Positions 28,559 to 34,038 of a stretch of DNA of 64,000 nucleotides are shown piece after piece (positions within the stretch are counted from its first letter, which is position 1; each line of letters begins with the position of its first letter). The stretch is from Prochlorococcus marinus (GTDB lineage: Bacteria; Cyanobacteriota; Cyanobacteriia; PCC-6307; Cyanobiaceae). The notes under the pieces were generated by a model. That model had not been told where the DNA came from. It searched no databases and saw only the letters and a list, made by a program, of their open reading frames with translations. Position numbers and translations under genes: made by a program. The DNA is taken from contig NZ_CVSV01000109.1 in the NCBI RefSeq assembly GCF_001180245.1, forward strand, positions 1 to 64,000, written 5' to 3'.

Positions 28559-28810
28559 TTGACAGAATATTTTTGGCTTATAAATTCGAATCGTTCAAGG
28601 GTTAAAAGGTTTTCAAAGAATAATCAAAATAAAGATAAATTTTTTGAATATATGTTTATTGACTCTGGAAGAATTCTTGGTGTTTTAGGAAAAGAACCAC
28701 CTCTTATGACAACCAGAGAAGAACTTAAAGTTGATAAAGCTAGAAATGAATGGAGAAAGTTAATCTCTCAAGGTTGGAGGAGAACCAAACCAGTTTGGGA
28801 AGACTATTAG
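28559..28810 (+). CDS. DUF1651 family protein
   Basis: An 83-residue soluble basic protein from a TTG start. The C-terminal ARNEWRKLISQGWRRTKPVWED matches the conserved tail of the DUF1651 family, which is common and multicopy in marine picocyanobacteria. The N-terminal part (EYFWLINSNRSRVKRFSKN) is less conserved. Function is unknown. It lies directly after clpS and marks the left border of the small-gene island. Confidence 0.7.
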   Translation: MTEYFWLINSNRSRVKRFSKNNQNKDKFFEYMFIDSGRILGVLGKEPPLMTTREELKVDKARNEWRKLISQGWRRTKPVWEDY

Positions 28811-29162
28811 TATCCAATATTGTTACTAGGATTAGTTATATAAATTATGAGATTTAGAACGTAGTTAGCGGGTAAATTTAATGGCTTCAAAAGTAATAAA
28901 GCCATTCCTTGAGTCACATTAAATTCTTTATTTTTCATTAAAAAAAATAAAAGTCTTATTTTAATTATAAAAAGACTGTCAAATACAAACTTAAAATACT
29001 GAAAAAAGATATATAAGCATTTATTGATTAAGGATTTTCAAGATATCTAATATCAAAAACTTATTTTAAAAATTTTACGTTTGGCGTTACTTGTGATTTT
29101 TTTTTAACAAAAAAATCTTCGTTACAATATAAAATTTTTCACTATATATTCATAAATACCCA
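28811..29162. other. Gene-free stretch with one hairpin
   Basis: No convincing coding frame was found in these 352 bases. AATGGCTT (28880-28887) and AAGCCATT (28899-28906) form a perfect eight-base stem around an 11-base loop, about 70 bases after the DUF1651 stop. It may help define the 3' end of the clpS transcript, but the T-rich stretch only begins some 20 bases later, so an intrinsic terminator is uncertain. The remainder is AT-rich with a long T-run near 29097-29105. Confidence 0.5.
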
Positions 29163-29252
29163 ATGAAGGATCTCATCTCAAGCAAAAGATCAAGAACTTA
29201 TTTTTGTATTGCAATAGTTGCTATAAGTATTGGATTAATATCAAAAAAGTAA
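29163..29252 (+). CDS. Putative 29-residue single-helix peptide
   Basis: ATG at 29163 to TAA at 29252 encodes a peptide with a charged N-terminus (MKDLISSKRSRTYF) and one hydrophobic helix (CIAIVAISIGLI) ending in Lys-Lys. It would insert in a membrane with the positive side in the cytoplasm. Its size makes a chance frame possible; the positive-inside pattern and the neighbouring cluster of similar micro-proteins favour a real gene. No family was recognised. Confidence 0.35.
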   Translation: MKDLISSKRSRTYFCIAIVAISIGLISKK

Positions 29253-29334
29253 TTAACTATCCAGCTGGAGGATGTATGAAAAGTACTCAAGAAATAACCT
29301 TTAATATCTAGCAATTAATCATTTTACATTTTCC

Positions 29335-29724
29335 TTAATTCTTAAATCCAGTCAACTTTGATAACTCTTTTAGTGAAAGTACACCTAAAATTAGTTTTCC
29401 ATTTATTTCCCATGTGGGAAACCCTTTAATTTTTTTTTCAATGCATAATTGAGTTTGGCTTTTTATGCCATCTCTTGCACATTCAACTACATTAAGTTCT
29501 CTATAAGCTTGTTTACCAAATAATTCACTTTGATTAAGGCAATTAGGACACCAATATGCTGAATATTTAACTACACCATTATCTTTAAGGTATTTTGCCA
29601 ACTCGATAGATTCCCTTGTGCTTTCTGAGGTGACTACAAGTTCTCTCTTATAATTTATGTGGGAGCTATGTACAACACTTGGTAAAGTAAGCAAAACTAA
29701 AAGTGGTACTAATAGGCGTTTCAT
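29335..29724 (-). CDS. Secreted thioredoxin-like protein (VKOR-partner type)
   Basis: A 129-residue precursor with a signal peptide (LLVPLLVLLTLPSVVHS) and a thioredoxin-fold domain with the redox pair C59-C62 in YWCPNC. NQSELFGKQAYRELNVVEC and GFPTWEINGKL closely resemble the thioredoxin domain fused to vitamin K epoxide reductase in cyanobacteria and plants. Here the domain stands alone, so it would be a periplasmic or lumenal thiol oxidase/isomerase that needs a partner. Its ATG overlaps the stop of the 50-residue gene upstream (ATGA), so the two are translationally coupled. Confidence 0.8.
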   Translation of the reverse strand: MKRLLVPLLVLLTLPSVVHSSHINYKRELVVTSESTRESIELAKYLKDNGVVKYSAYWCPNCLNQSELFGKQAYRELNVVECARDGIKSQTQLCIEKKIKGFPTWEINGKLILGVLSLKELSKLTGFKN

Positions 29725-29873
29725 TTATTTACTACTTTTCCTCCATATTTTTTAACTATCTTATCAAGCAAAATCCTTATATCTTTATTTTTAAGTTTCT
29801 CTATTTGCTGAAGATTTTCAAGAAGATCACATATTTGATACTGGGTATCTTCATTAAATTCACTTACTACCAT
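29721..29873 (-). CDS. Small protein coupled to the thioredoxin-like gene
   Basis: ATG at 29873 to TGA at 29721 encodes 50 residues that are acidic at the start (MVVSEFNEDTQYQI) and lysine-rich at the end (KKYGGKVVNK), probably all helical. The TGA stop overlaps the ATG of the thioredoxin-like gene in ATGA, the classic sign of a translationally coupled pair, and this is the strongest evidence that it is a gene. No family was recognised. The GC-rich hairpin at 29965-30003 lies about 90 bases upstream. Confidence 0.55.
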   Translation of the reverse strand: MVVSEFNEDTQYQICDLLENLQQIEKLKNKDIRILLDKIVKKYGGKVVNK

Positions 29874-29964
29874 TTATATTTAGAGCTTGAATATTCCGAT
29901 TTTAAATCAAAAGTAAATTTACATTCTTATTGTATTTTAATTTTTTTATTGCTATTTTTTTAAG

Positions 29965-30003
29965 GCGGGCTAAGGTTCATATCTCCACGAGGATTTAGTC
30001 CGC
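29965..30003. other. GC-rich nested hairpin, possible ncRNA or leader element
   Basis: GCGGGCTAA (29965-29973) pairs over nine bases with TTAGTCCGC (29995-30003), with a single G-T, around a 21-base loop that holds a second small stem (TCC-ACGA-GGA). The block is much richer in G and C than anything nearby. On the plus strand it is followed by TGAATTTTT, a weak T-run; on the minus strand no T-run follows, so it would be in the leader of the 29721-29873 gene instead of a terminator. Confidence 0.45.
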
Positions 30004-30127
30004 TGAATTTTTAAAGATTCAATTTATTTTGGATCCCTCTTTAAGAAGTTAATTAGAAATATTCAAAAATATTTATCTTTGCTTAATTTCTAAATTCCAT
30101 TGAAAAGCATTCTAATATAAACATTAA

Positions 30128-30140
30128 TAGTGTGACACTA
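30128..30140. promoter_or_regulatory. Palindrome at the 3' end of the RHH gene (site A)
   Basis: TAGTGTGACACTA has perfect six-base arms around one central G. It ends one base from the stop codon of the ribbon-helix-helix-like gene (30142). It is the best match to the two palindromes in that gene's promoter, sharing AGTGT-N-ACACT, and may be an additional binding site of the same protein. Confidence 0.55.
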
Positions 30141-30141
30141 C

Positions 30142-30507
30142 TTATTCAATAATGTTGTTATTTCTCTTCATAACTTTCTTAAAATACTTAAACTCAATAA
30201 ATTCATGCATCATTTTGATATCATCAGATAATACTTTTTTATTAACTGCATATTCGTCCTCATTAAGTAGAGATTTATTATTTTCAGAAAATGTTTCGTT
30301 ATCAAAAGAAAATTTTATAAAATCCCTTTTATTATTTTGATTTTGACCATTAGATTCATTTAAAACACCTCGAGACCTCAACGCTTCCTCAACCAATAAA
30401 CCTGTAACTTTTGACTGACTAAACTCATTAGCTGTACACAATTTTTCAATAATTTCATGCACTTTTTGACTTGGCAAAAAACCAATTCTTTTCCTCGGAG
30501 AGGGCAT
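30142..30507 (-). CDS. Ribbon-helix-helix-like DNA-binding protein
   Basis: A 121-residue protein with an N-terminal segment of the CopG/RHH type: a basic strand PSPRKRIGFLPSQKVHEII and two helices, the second with SQSKVTGLLVEEALRSRG (residues about 6-47). A polar linker and a charged helical C-terminus follow. Such proteins bind palindromic operators as dimers of dimers. The promoter region contains two AGTGT-N-ACACT-like palindromes on either side of a TATAAT box, pointing to autoregulation. No toxin gene of a recognised family is adjacent, although the divergent 50-residue membrane peptide is a conceivable partner. Confidence 0.7.
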   Translation of the reverse strand: MPSPRKRIGFLPSQKVHEIIEKLCTANEFSQSKVTGLLVEEALRSRGVLNESNGQNQNNKRDFIKFSFDNETFSENNKSLLNEDEYAVNKKVLSDDIKMMHEFIEFKYFKKVMKRNNNIIE

Positions 30508-30519
30508 AATTTAAAAATT

Positions 30520-30530
30520 AGTGTCACACT
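30520..30530. promoter_or_regulatory. Operator-like palindrome, site B
   Basis: AGTGTCACACT, a perfect five-base-arm palindrome, lies 13 bases upstream of the RHH start codon and just downstream of its TATAAT box. Its centre (30525) is 22 bases from the centre of site C, two turns of the helix, so both sites face the same side. Confidence 0.6.
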
Positions 30531-30535
30531 TGCAT

Positions 30536-30541
30536 ATTATA
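30536..30541 (-). promoter_or_regulatory. -10 box of the RHH gene between two palindromes
   Basis: On the minus strand this reads TATAAT, a perfect -10 element, 29 bases before the ATG at 30507. It abuts site C (30542-30552) and is five bases from site B (30520-30530). A dimer on each palindrome would cover the promoter. A clear -35 element at standard spacing was not seen. Confidence 0.5.
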
Positions 30542-30552
30542 AGTGTTGCACT
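30542..30552. promoter_or_regulatory. Operator-like palindrome, site C
   Basis: AGTGTTGCACT differs from a perfect AGTGT-N-ACACT at one position. It borders the minus-strand -10 box on one side, and the plus-strand TATATT at 30552-30557 overlaps its other edge, so occupancy could also affect the divergent gene at 30582. Confidence 0.55.
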
Positions 30553-30581
30553 ATATTTGATTTAAGTCAACTAATTTTGCT

Positions 30582-30734
30582 ATGCATATTTTATTAATTC
30601 CTGTCGGCTTTATTCTTTGGTATCTAGCTTATGAAGCAAAACCTATTATTAATGATGAAGTAACACTTAATTGGGAAGAAAAAAATACAATTAAAAGAAA
30701 TAAACTTTTAAATATAATCAACGAAAGCTTTTAA
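30582..30734 (+). CDS. Small membrane peptide divergent from the RHH gene
   Basis: ATG at 30582 to TAA at 30734 encodes 50 residues: a short hydrophobic N-terminus (HILLIPVGFILWYLAY) and a charged tail (EEKNTIKRNKLLNIINESF). It is predicted to be a single-helix membrane protein with a cytoplasmic C-terminus. A possible -10 box (TATATT, 30552-30557) lies 25 bases upstream and overlaps palindrome C. Its 3' end overlaps the convergent 30731-30910 gene by four bases. No family recognised. Confidence 0.5.
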   Translation: MHILLIPVGFILWYLAYEAKPIINDEVTLNWEEKNTIKRNKLLNIINESF

Positions 30735-30910
30735 AATTTACTGTTAATCGATTTTGACCATTCCTTGTGCTTATTGTCTAGATCTGAGATCAACTGTTTT
30801 TGATAAGTAAATTTAAGTTGATTTTCGTTAAGTGATTTTTTTGTGATAATCATTTCTTTAGAGAAAAAATAAGGAGTGTTAGAGTTACTAATTTTTTTTT
30901 TGACTTCCAT
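30731..30910 (-). CDS. Small basic protein, unknown
   Basis: ATG at 30910 to TAA at 30731 encodes 59 residues, rich in Lys, Ser and Asn, without signal or membrane helix. The C-terminal half (LKFTYQKQLISDLDNKHKEWSKSI) has an amphipathic helical pattern. It ends within the last codons of the convergent 50-residue gene. There is no family assignment, and its reality rests on an uninterrupted frame and fit with neighbours only. Confidence 0.4.
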   Translation of the reverse strand: MEVKKKISNSNTPYFFSKEMIITKKSLNENQLKFTYQKQLISDLDNKHKEWSKSINSKF

Positions 30911-31071
30911 ACCATGAGCTCTTCTATTTTTTTTATATGAATTAAAAGGTTACAGTATCAATATTTTTATATTCTTTTTATATTCTTTCATATGAGTTAT
31001 TAGCACGTTTGTAAAAAATATTAGTTTATTAAATAATAAAGGCTATATTTAAACAAAATATAGGTTTTATC

Positions 31072-31245
31072 ATGAATTTAAAGGAGAGAGGGATTACTGT
31101 TGGAGATTTACTAATAATACTAATAATAATAATCACTTCTACAATATTAATTAAATCATTTAGCAAGGATAAGAAAACAACACTTAATTATAGTAATCAA
31201 GAGCAAGTTTATTACAAGTTAAATTACTATCAAAAATTTATTTAA
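31072..31245 (+). CDS. Pilin-like micro-protein (57 residues)
   Basis: ATG at 31072 to TAA at 31245. The N-terminus, MNLKERG followed by ITVGDLLIILIIII, has the layout of a type IV prepilin: a short basic leader ending in Gly7, then a hydrophobic helix in which the acidic residue at mature position 5 (Asp here, usually Glu) is retained. The remainder is a short polar tail of about 27 residues, far too small for a full pilin globular domain. It might be a minor pseudopilin or a regulator of pilus assembly; this is inference from the motif. The frame begins after TATA-rich sequence and stands alone. Confidence 0.55.
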   Translation: MNLKERGITVGDLLIILIIIITSTILIKSFSKDKKTTLNYSNQEQVYYKLNYYQKFI

Positions 31246-31348
31246 ATAGCTTATATAAATTTTTTTATAAAACTCTTAATTAAATCAATTGACTATTAAG
31301 TATCTCTTATATAAATTTCCAAAAACTAACTATTATCAAACAATGAGT

Positions 31349-31534
31349 TTATTTATTTAAAATATTTTGATGGAATGATTTAGAACTTTCCCATTTCAAG
31401 TTATCCTTTAAATCATTGATATCATTTGATATTGAAACTAAATTCACCATTTGAAGAATTTGACTTTTATCTAGTCTATTAATAACAATAAGTTTATTAA
31501 GCATTTCTAAAACAGATTTATCATTAATATTCAT
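31349..31534 (-). CDS. Small hypothetical protein
   Basis: A 61-residue soluble product, predicted helical, with repeated Leu/Ile at heptad-like spacing (VLEMLNKLIVINRLDKSQIL) and an Asp/Lys-rich second half. No signal peptide, membrane helix or known motif is visible. It lies alone in the small-gene island, flanked by AT-rich spacers, and could be a helical-bundle peptide. Evidence for coding is the uninterrupted frame with amphipathic pattern. Confidence 0.45.
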   Translation of the reverse strand: MNINDKSVLEMLNKLIVINRLDKSQILQMVNLVSISNDINDLKDNLKWESSKSFHQNILNK

Positions 31535-31670
31535 TGTTTATACAAAAAACTTTGATCCTTCAATTCAAATACTTTATTTTTAATTTTAAAAATTTCTCTT
31601 AAAATTTCAATATTTATTTTATGAAAATGGAAAAGACATTTATAAAATCATTAAAAATTAAACTCTTACC

Positions 31671-31703
31671 TATAAGAAAATTTATTAAGCTCATTTTCTT
31701 ATA
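31671..31703. repeat. AT-rich inverted repeat
   Basis: TATAAGAAAA (31671-31680) and TTTTCTTATA (31694-31703) are perfect ten-base arms around a 13-base loop, 29 bases before the ATG at 31732. It could be a weak hairpin in the leader of that gene or a terminator for transcription from the left; the arms contain only one G-C pair each, so stability is low. Confidence 0.35.
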
Positions 31704-31731
31704 AATTCGTTTATTGTAAAAAGAAAAAAAA

Positions 31732-31902
31732 ATGAAAAAAAATTCCAATAAAGAATACCTTAGTAGAGAGGAAGTTAATGAAATGATTGAATCAGCTTTA
31801 AGGAGACATAATAGAAGATCTACAATAATATCAAGCGTACTTGGCTGGATTCTAATAGGAGGTTATTCTTTTGGACTTTTTCAAGCAGTTCAAAATGTCT
31901 AA
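31732..31902 (+). CDS. Small tail-anchored membrane protein
   Basis: ATG at 31732 to TAA at 31902 encodes 56 residues: a charged soluble N-terminal helix (EYLSREEVNEMIESALRRH) and a C-terminal hydrophobic segment (IISSVLGWILIGGYSFGLF). The topology is of a tail-anchored protein with a basic patch before the membrane helix. The ordered helix and positive-inside bias support a real gene, but no family is recognised. Confidence 0.5.
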   Translation: MKKNSNKEYLSREEVNEMIESALRRHNRRSTIISSVLGWILIGGYSFGLFQAVQNV

Positions 31903-31965
31903 TTAATCTTTTCTTTAAAGTAGAACTTGCTTGATGATAAATTAATATAAGAGTTAGTATTTATT

Positions 31966-32187
31966 ATGAGGGAATATATTGAGGCAAATCTTACAGTAAT
32001 AAGAAAATATTTAAAAAAACGAAAAAAGTATACATCAAAATTAAACAATGCTTCGATAATGGAAGAATTTAAAGAATGGCACAAAGAACCATTACCTGAG
32101 ACAGAATCAATTTGGACTTTACCTGACTTAACGAGGAATGAAAGACTAAAAAATTTTTGTCGCTCAATTAAGAAGGAAATAAGATAA
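31966..32187 (+). CDS. Small basic soluble protein, unknown
   Basis: A 73-residue, very basic protein. The N-terminal half is a charged helix (VIRKYLKKRKKYTSKL), and the centre holds EEFKEWHKEPLPETESIWTLPDLTRNER, which has a proline/tryptophan-rich turn unlikely to arise by chance. No signal or membrane helix is present. It may bind nucleic acid by charge, but nothing in the sequence shows a specific function. It converges on the 32192-32350 gene across four bases. Confidence 0.5.
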   Translation: MREYIEANLTVIRKYLKKRKKYTSKLNNASIMEEFKEWHKEPLPETESIWTLPDLTRNERLKNFCRSIKKEIR

Positions 32188-32191
32188 GTTT

Positions 32192-32350
32192 TTAACTACC
32201 TAATTGTATATGATTTACCTTTAAGTAAAAATAACCTGCAAATCCAACTATATTCAAAATTACAACGAAAATCCAAGCTCCAATTGGCTGATTAGAATCA
32301 ATTTTTTTTATTTTAACTTTTTCCTTTAGTCTTTCAATATATTTAGCCAT
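32192..32350 (-). CDS. Small single-helix membrane protein
   Basis: ATG at 32350 to TAA at 32192 encodes 52 residues: a basic N-terminal helix (KYIERLKEKVKIKKI) followed by one clean membrane helix (GAWIFVVILNIVGFAGYFYL). This arrangement places the N-terminus in the cytoplasm. The clear topology favours a true gene. It converges with the 31966 gene and is unassigned. Confidence 0.5.
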   Translation of the reverse strand: MAKYIERLKEKVKIKKIDSNQPIGAWIFVVILNIVGFAGYFYLKVNHIQLGS

Positions 32351-32428
32351 TATTAAAAATACTAAAAATTATATTTTTAATTATAGAGAGTTAAATTTTA
32401 AGGAATCTTAAATAAAATAAAATTTCTT

Positions 32429-32554
32429 TTAATTCGAATTTTTATTGTTAAGCCTGTTAATAGGATATTTAATTAACTCCTTTTTGAGATTTTTTAAAAG
32501 TTTATTGTGATTCAAAATTGTAAATTTCTTAGTAAAGGAATAGTGCCATTTCAT
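32429..32554 (-). CDS. Doubtful 41-residue basic frame
   Basis: ATG at 32554 to TAA at 32429 encodes a lysine- and asparagine-rich peptide beginning MKWHYSFTKKF. It is compatible with the other micro-genes of the island, but the composition is close to what an AT-rich spacer would give by chance. It is divergent from the peroxiredoxin promoter. Confidence 0.25.
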   Translation of the reverse strand: MKWHYSFTKKFTILNHNKLLKNLKKELIKYPINRLNNKNSN

Positions 32555-32594
32555 TGAATTAAAAAAAAACTTGCTAATTCATTGTTAAAAAAAT

Positions 32595-32622
32595 TATAAT
32601 ACTTATTACGGTCATTAAGACC
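32595..32622 (+). promoter_or_regulatory. Peroxiredoxin promoter with overlapping palindrome
   Basis: TATAAT at 32595-32600 is a perfect -10 element, placing transcription start near 32607. Immediately there, GGTC-ATTAA-GACC (32610-32622) forms an inverted repeat. A protein bound here would block initiation, so this could be an operator; the leader to the ATG at 32654 would be about 47 bases. Confidence 0.45.
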
Positions 32623-32653
32623 ATACATATTAAAATAAAGGAAAAATTTTTTC

Positions 32654-33238
32654 ATGAGCTTAAGAGTTGGCCAAGAAGCACCAGACTTTAGTGCTACAGC
32701 AGTATATGATCAAGAGTTTAAGGAGATTACACTTTCAGGTCTAAGAGGTAAATGGGTTGTTCTATTCTTTTACCCACTAGATTTTACATTTGTATGTCCA
32801 ACTGAAATCACTGCATTTAGTGATAGATACCAGGATTTCTCGGCACTTAATACGGAAATACTTGGGGTATCAGTTGATAGCAAACACTGTCATTTGGCTT
32901 GGATACAAACCCCAAGAAATGAAGGTGGTATAGGTGATATTAACTATCCTTTAGTTTCTGACTTAAAAAGAGAAATTTGCCAGGCATACAATGTTCTAAA
33001 TGATGATGGGGAGGCTGATAGAGGTTTATTTCTTATCAATCCCGAAGGAGTAGTTATGCATACGACTGTTAACAAGGCTCCTGTAGGTAGAAATGTTGAT
33101 GAAACGCTAAGGATTCTTCAAGGTTATCAATACGTTGCTGCAAACCCAGATGAAGTATGTCCAGCAAACTGGACCCCCGGGGAGAAAACAATGTTAGAGG
33201 ACCCCAAAGGTAGTAAAGAATATTTTTCTGCCCTATAG
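32654..33238 (+). CDS. 2-Cys peroxiredoxin
   Basis: Thiol peroxidase that reduces hydrogen and alkyl peroxides. The peroxidatic cysteine is C48 in [10 protein letters not shown] and the resolving cysteine C169 in [11 protein letters not shown], giving a typical 2-Cys enzyme working as an obligate dimer. The C-terminal YF-containing tail (KEYFSAL) matches the sensitive type prone to overoxidation, although the GGLG motif is changed to GGIGD. It is a single gene with its own promoter and a strong terminator hairpin at 33309-33333, and it forms the right border of the micro-gene island. Confidence 0.95.
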   Translation: MSLRVGQEAPDFSATAVYDQEFKEITLSGLRGKWVVLFFYPLDFTFVCPTEITAFSDRYQDFSALNTEILGVSVDSKHCHLAWIQTPRNEGGIGDINYPLVSDLKREICQAYNVLNDDGEADRGLFLINPEGVVMHTTVNKAPVGRNVDETLRILQGYQYVAANPDEVCPANWTPGEKTMLEDPKGSKEYFSAL

Positions 33239-33253
33239 AAGGATTAGAAACAT

Positions 33254-34006
33254 TTAAGTTAGTATTGAGTAGTAAATAATTATAAAAAAATAAAAAATAA
33301 ATATATTAAAAAAGGGGATAACATCCCCTTTTTGAGGTTTGGGCACGATCCAATCGCTTAAATTAGTTTTATATGATATGAAAGACCACGTATAAAAAGA
33401 AATTTCTATGGCTACTAGGATTAAAAGATTAATTAAATTTAAGTCATCTAAACCAAAATATCTATAAATATGAAACTGATCATCAACACTAATATTATTA
33501 ATTTGAAGATGCCAAAGATATAGAGAAATCAAAATAAAATTTATCAATATTATTTTTTTTAACAGAAACCTAGATTTCTTAATAATTAATAAGATAGAAA
33601 TTAAAAATATGAGAAAACTTAACTGTGGAATATCCGGTTTTGGTATATTAATTCCTTCAAAGAATAAATTAAATATAAGATCAAAATTTATATATGTATA
33701 ATCAACTATTAAGTAAGAAAGAAATATTAAATTTATTGCTACTATGAATAATAGTCTTTTTCCTTTAATTACTTTTATACTATAGATTTTTTCTTTATTA
33801 AAATTATAGTATGTATAGTTTTTTAAAGAGTTTAAACACACTAAAGATGGACATATTGCACCGCTCAAATAGTAAAGGATTGAATAAAAGGAAATATCAT
33901 TAATATTAAGTGAATACAAATTAAACCATTGTTTTTGTACAAATGGAAGAATAATTAAAAATGAAAGTGTAAATATTAACTTCGTTGTGTTGTTTTTTAT
34001 TATCAA
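33254..34006 (-). CDS. Multi-pass membrane protein, unknown
   Basis: A 250-residue, strongly hydrophobic protein with about six to seven predicted membrane helices, for example LIFTLSFLIILPFV near the N-terminus and FFNIFIFYFFIIIYYSI at the C-terminus. Loops are short and lysine-rich. There is one CPSLVC motif in the second helix region. I do not recognise the family. Codon and base use are as AT-rich as the neighbouring spacers. It converges with the peroxiredoxin gene, and the latter's terminator hairpin lies inside its last 30 codons. Confidence 0.65.
   Translation of the reverse strand: MIIKNNTTKLIFTLSFLIILPFVQKQWFNLYSLNINDISFYSILYYLSGAICPSLVCLNSLKNYTYYNFNKEKIYSIKVIKGKRLLFIVAINLIFLSYLIVDYTYINFDLIFNLFFEGINIPKPDIPQLSFLIFLISILLIIKKSRFLLKKIILINFILISLYLWHLQINNISVDDQFHIYRYFGLDDLNLINLLILVAIEISFYTWSFISYKTNLSDWIVPKPQKGDVIPFFNIFIFYFFIIIYYSILT
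33309..33333 (+). terminator. Intrinsic terminator of the peroxiredoxin gene
   Basis: AAAAAGGGGAT-AAC-ATCCCCTTTTT is a perfect 11-base stem with a three-base loop, G-C rich in the middle and ending in T5 on the plus strand, 71 bases after the peroxiredoxin stop. Its A-tract/T-tract symmetry would let it act in both directions. It lies within the coding sequence of the convergent membrane protein, spelling the codons of QKGDVIPFF. Confidence 0.7.
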
Positions 34007-34038
34007 GAAAATATTTTTTTTAATTTAAAACAATTAAA

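Noticed and set aside
29703..29963. An 86-residue plus-strand hydrophobic frame
   Set aside because: It is antisense to the coupled pair 29335-29873; its hydrophobicity arises from the complement of lysine/AT-rich DNA.
31621..31704. A 27-residue frame MKMEKTFIKSLK...
   Set aside because: Too short, Lys/Ile/Phe composition as expected from random AT-rich DNA, and it runs into the inverted repeat at 31671-31703.
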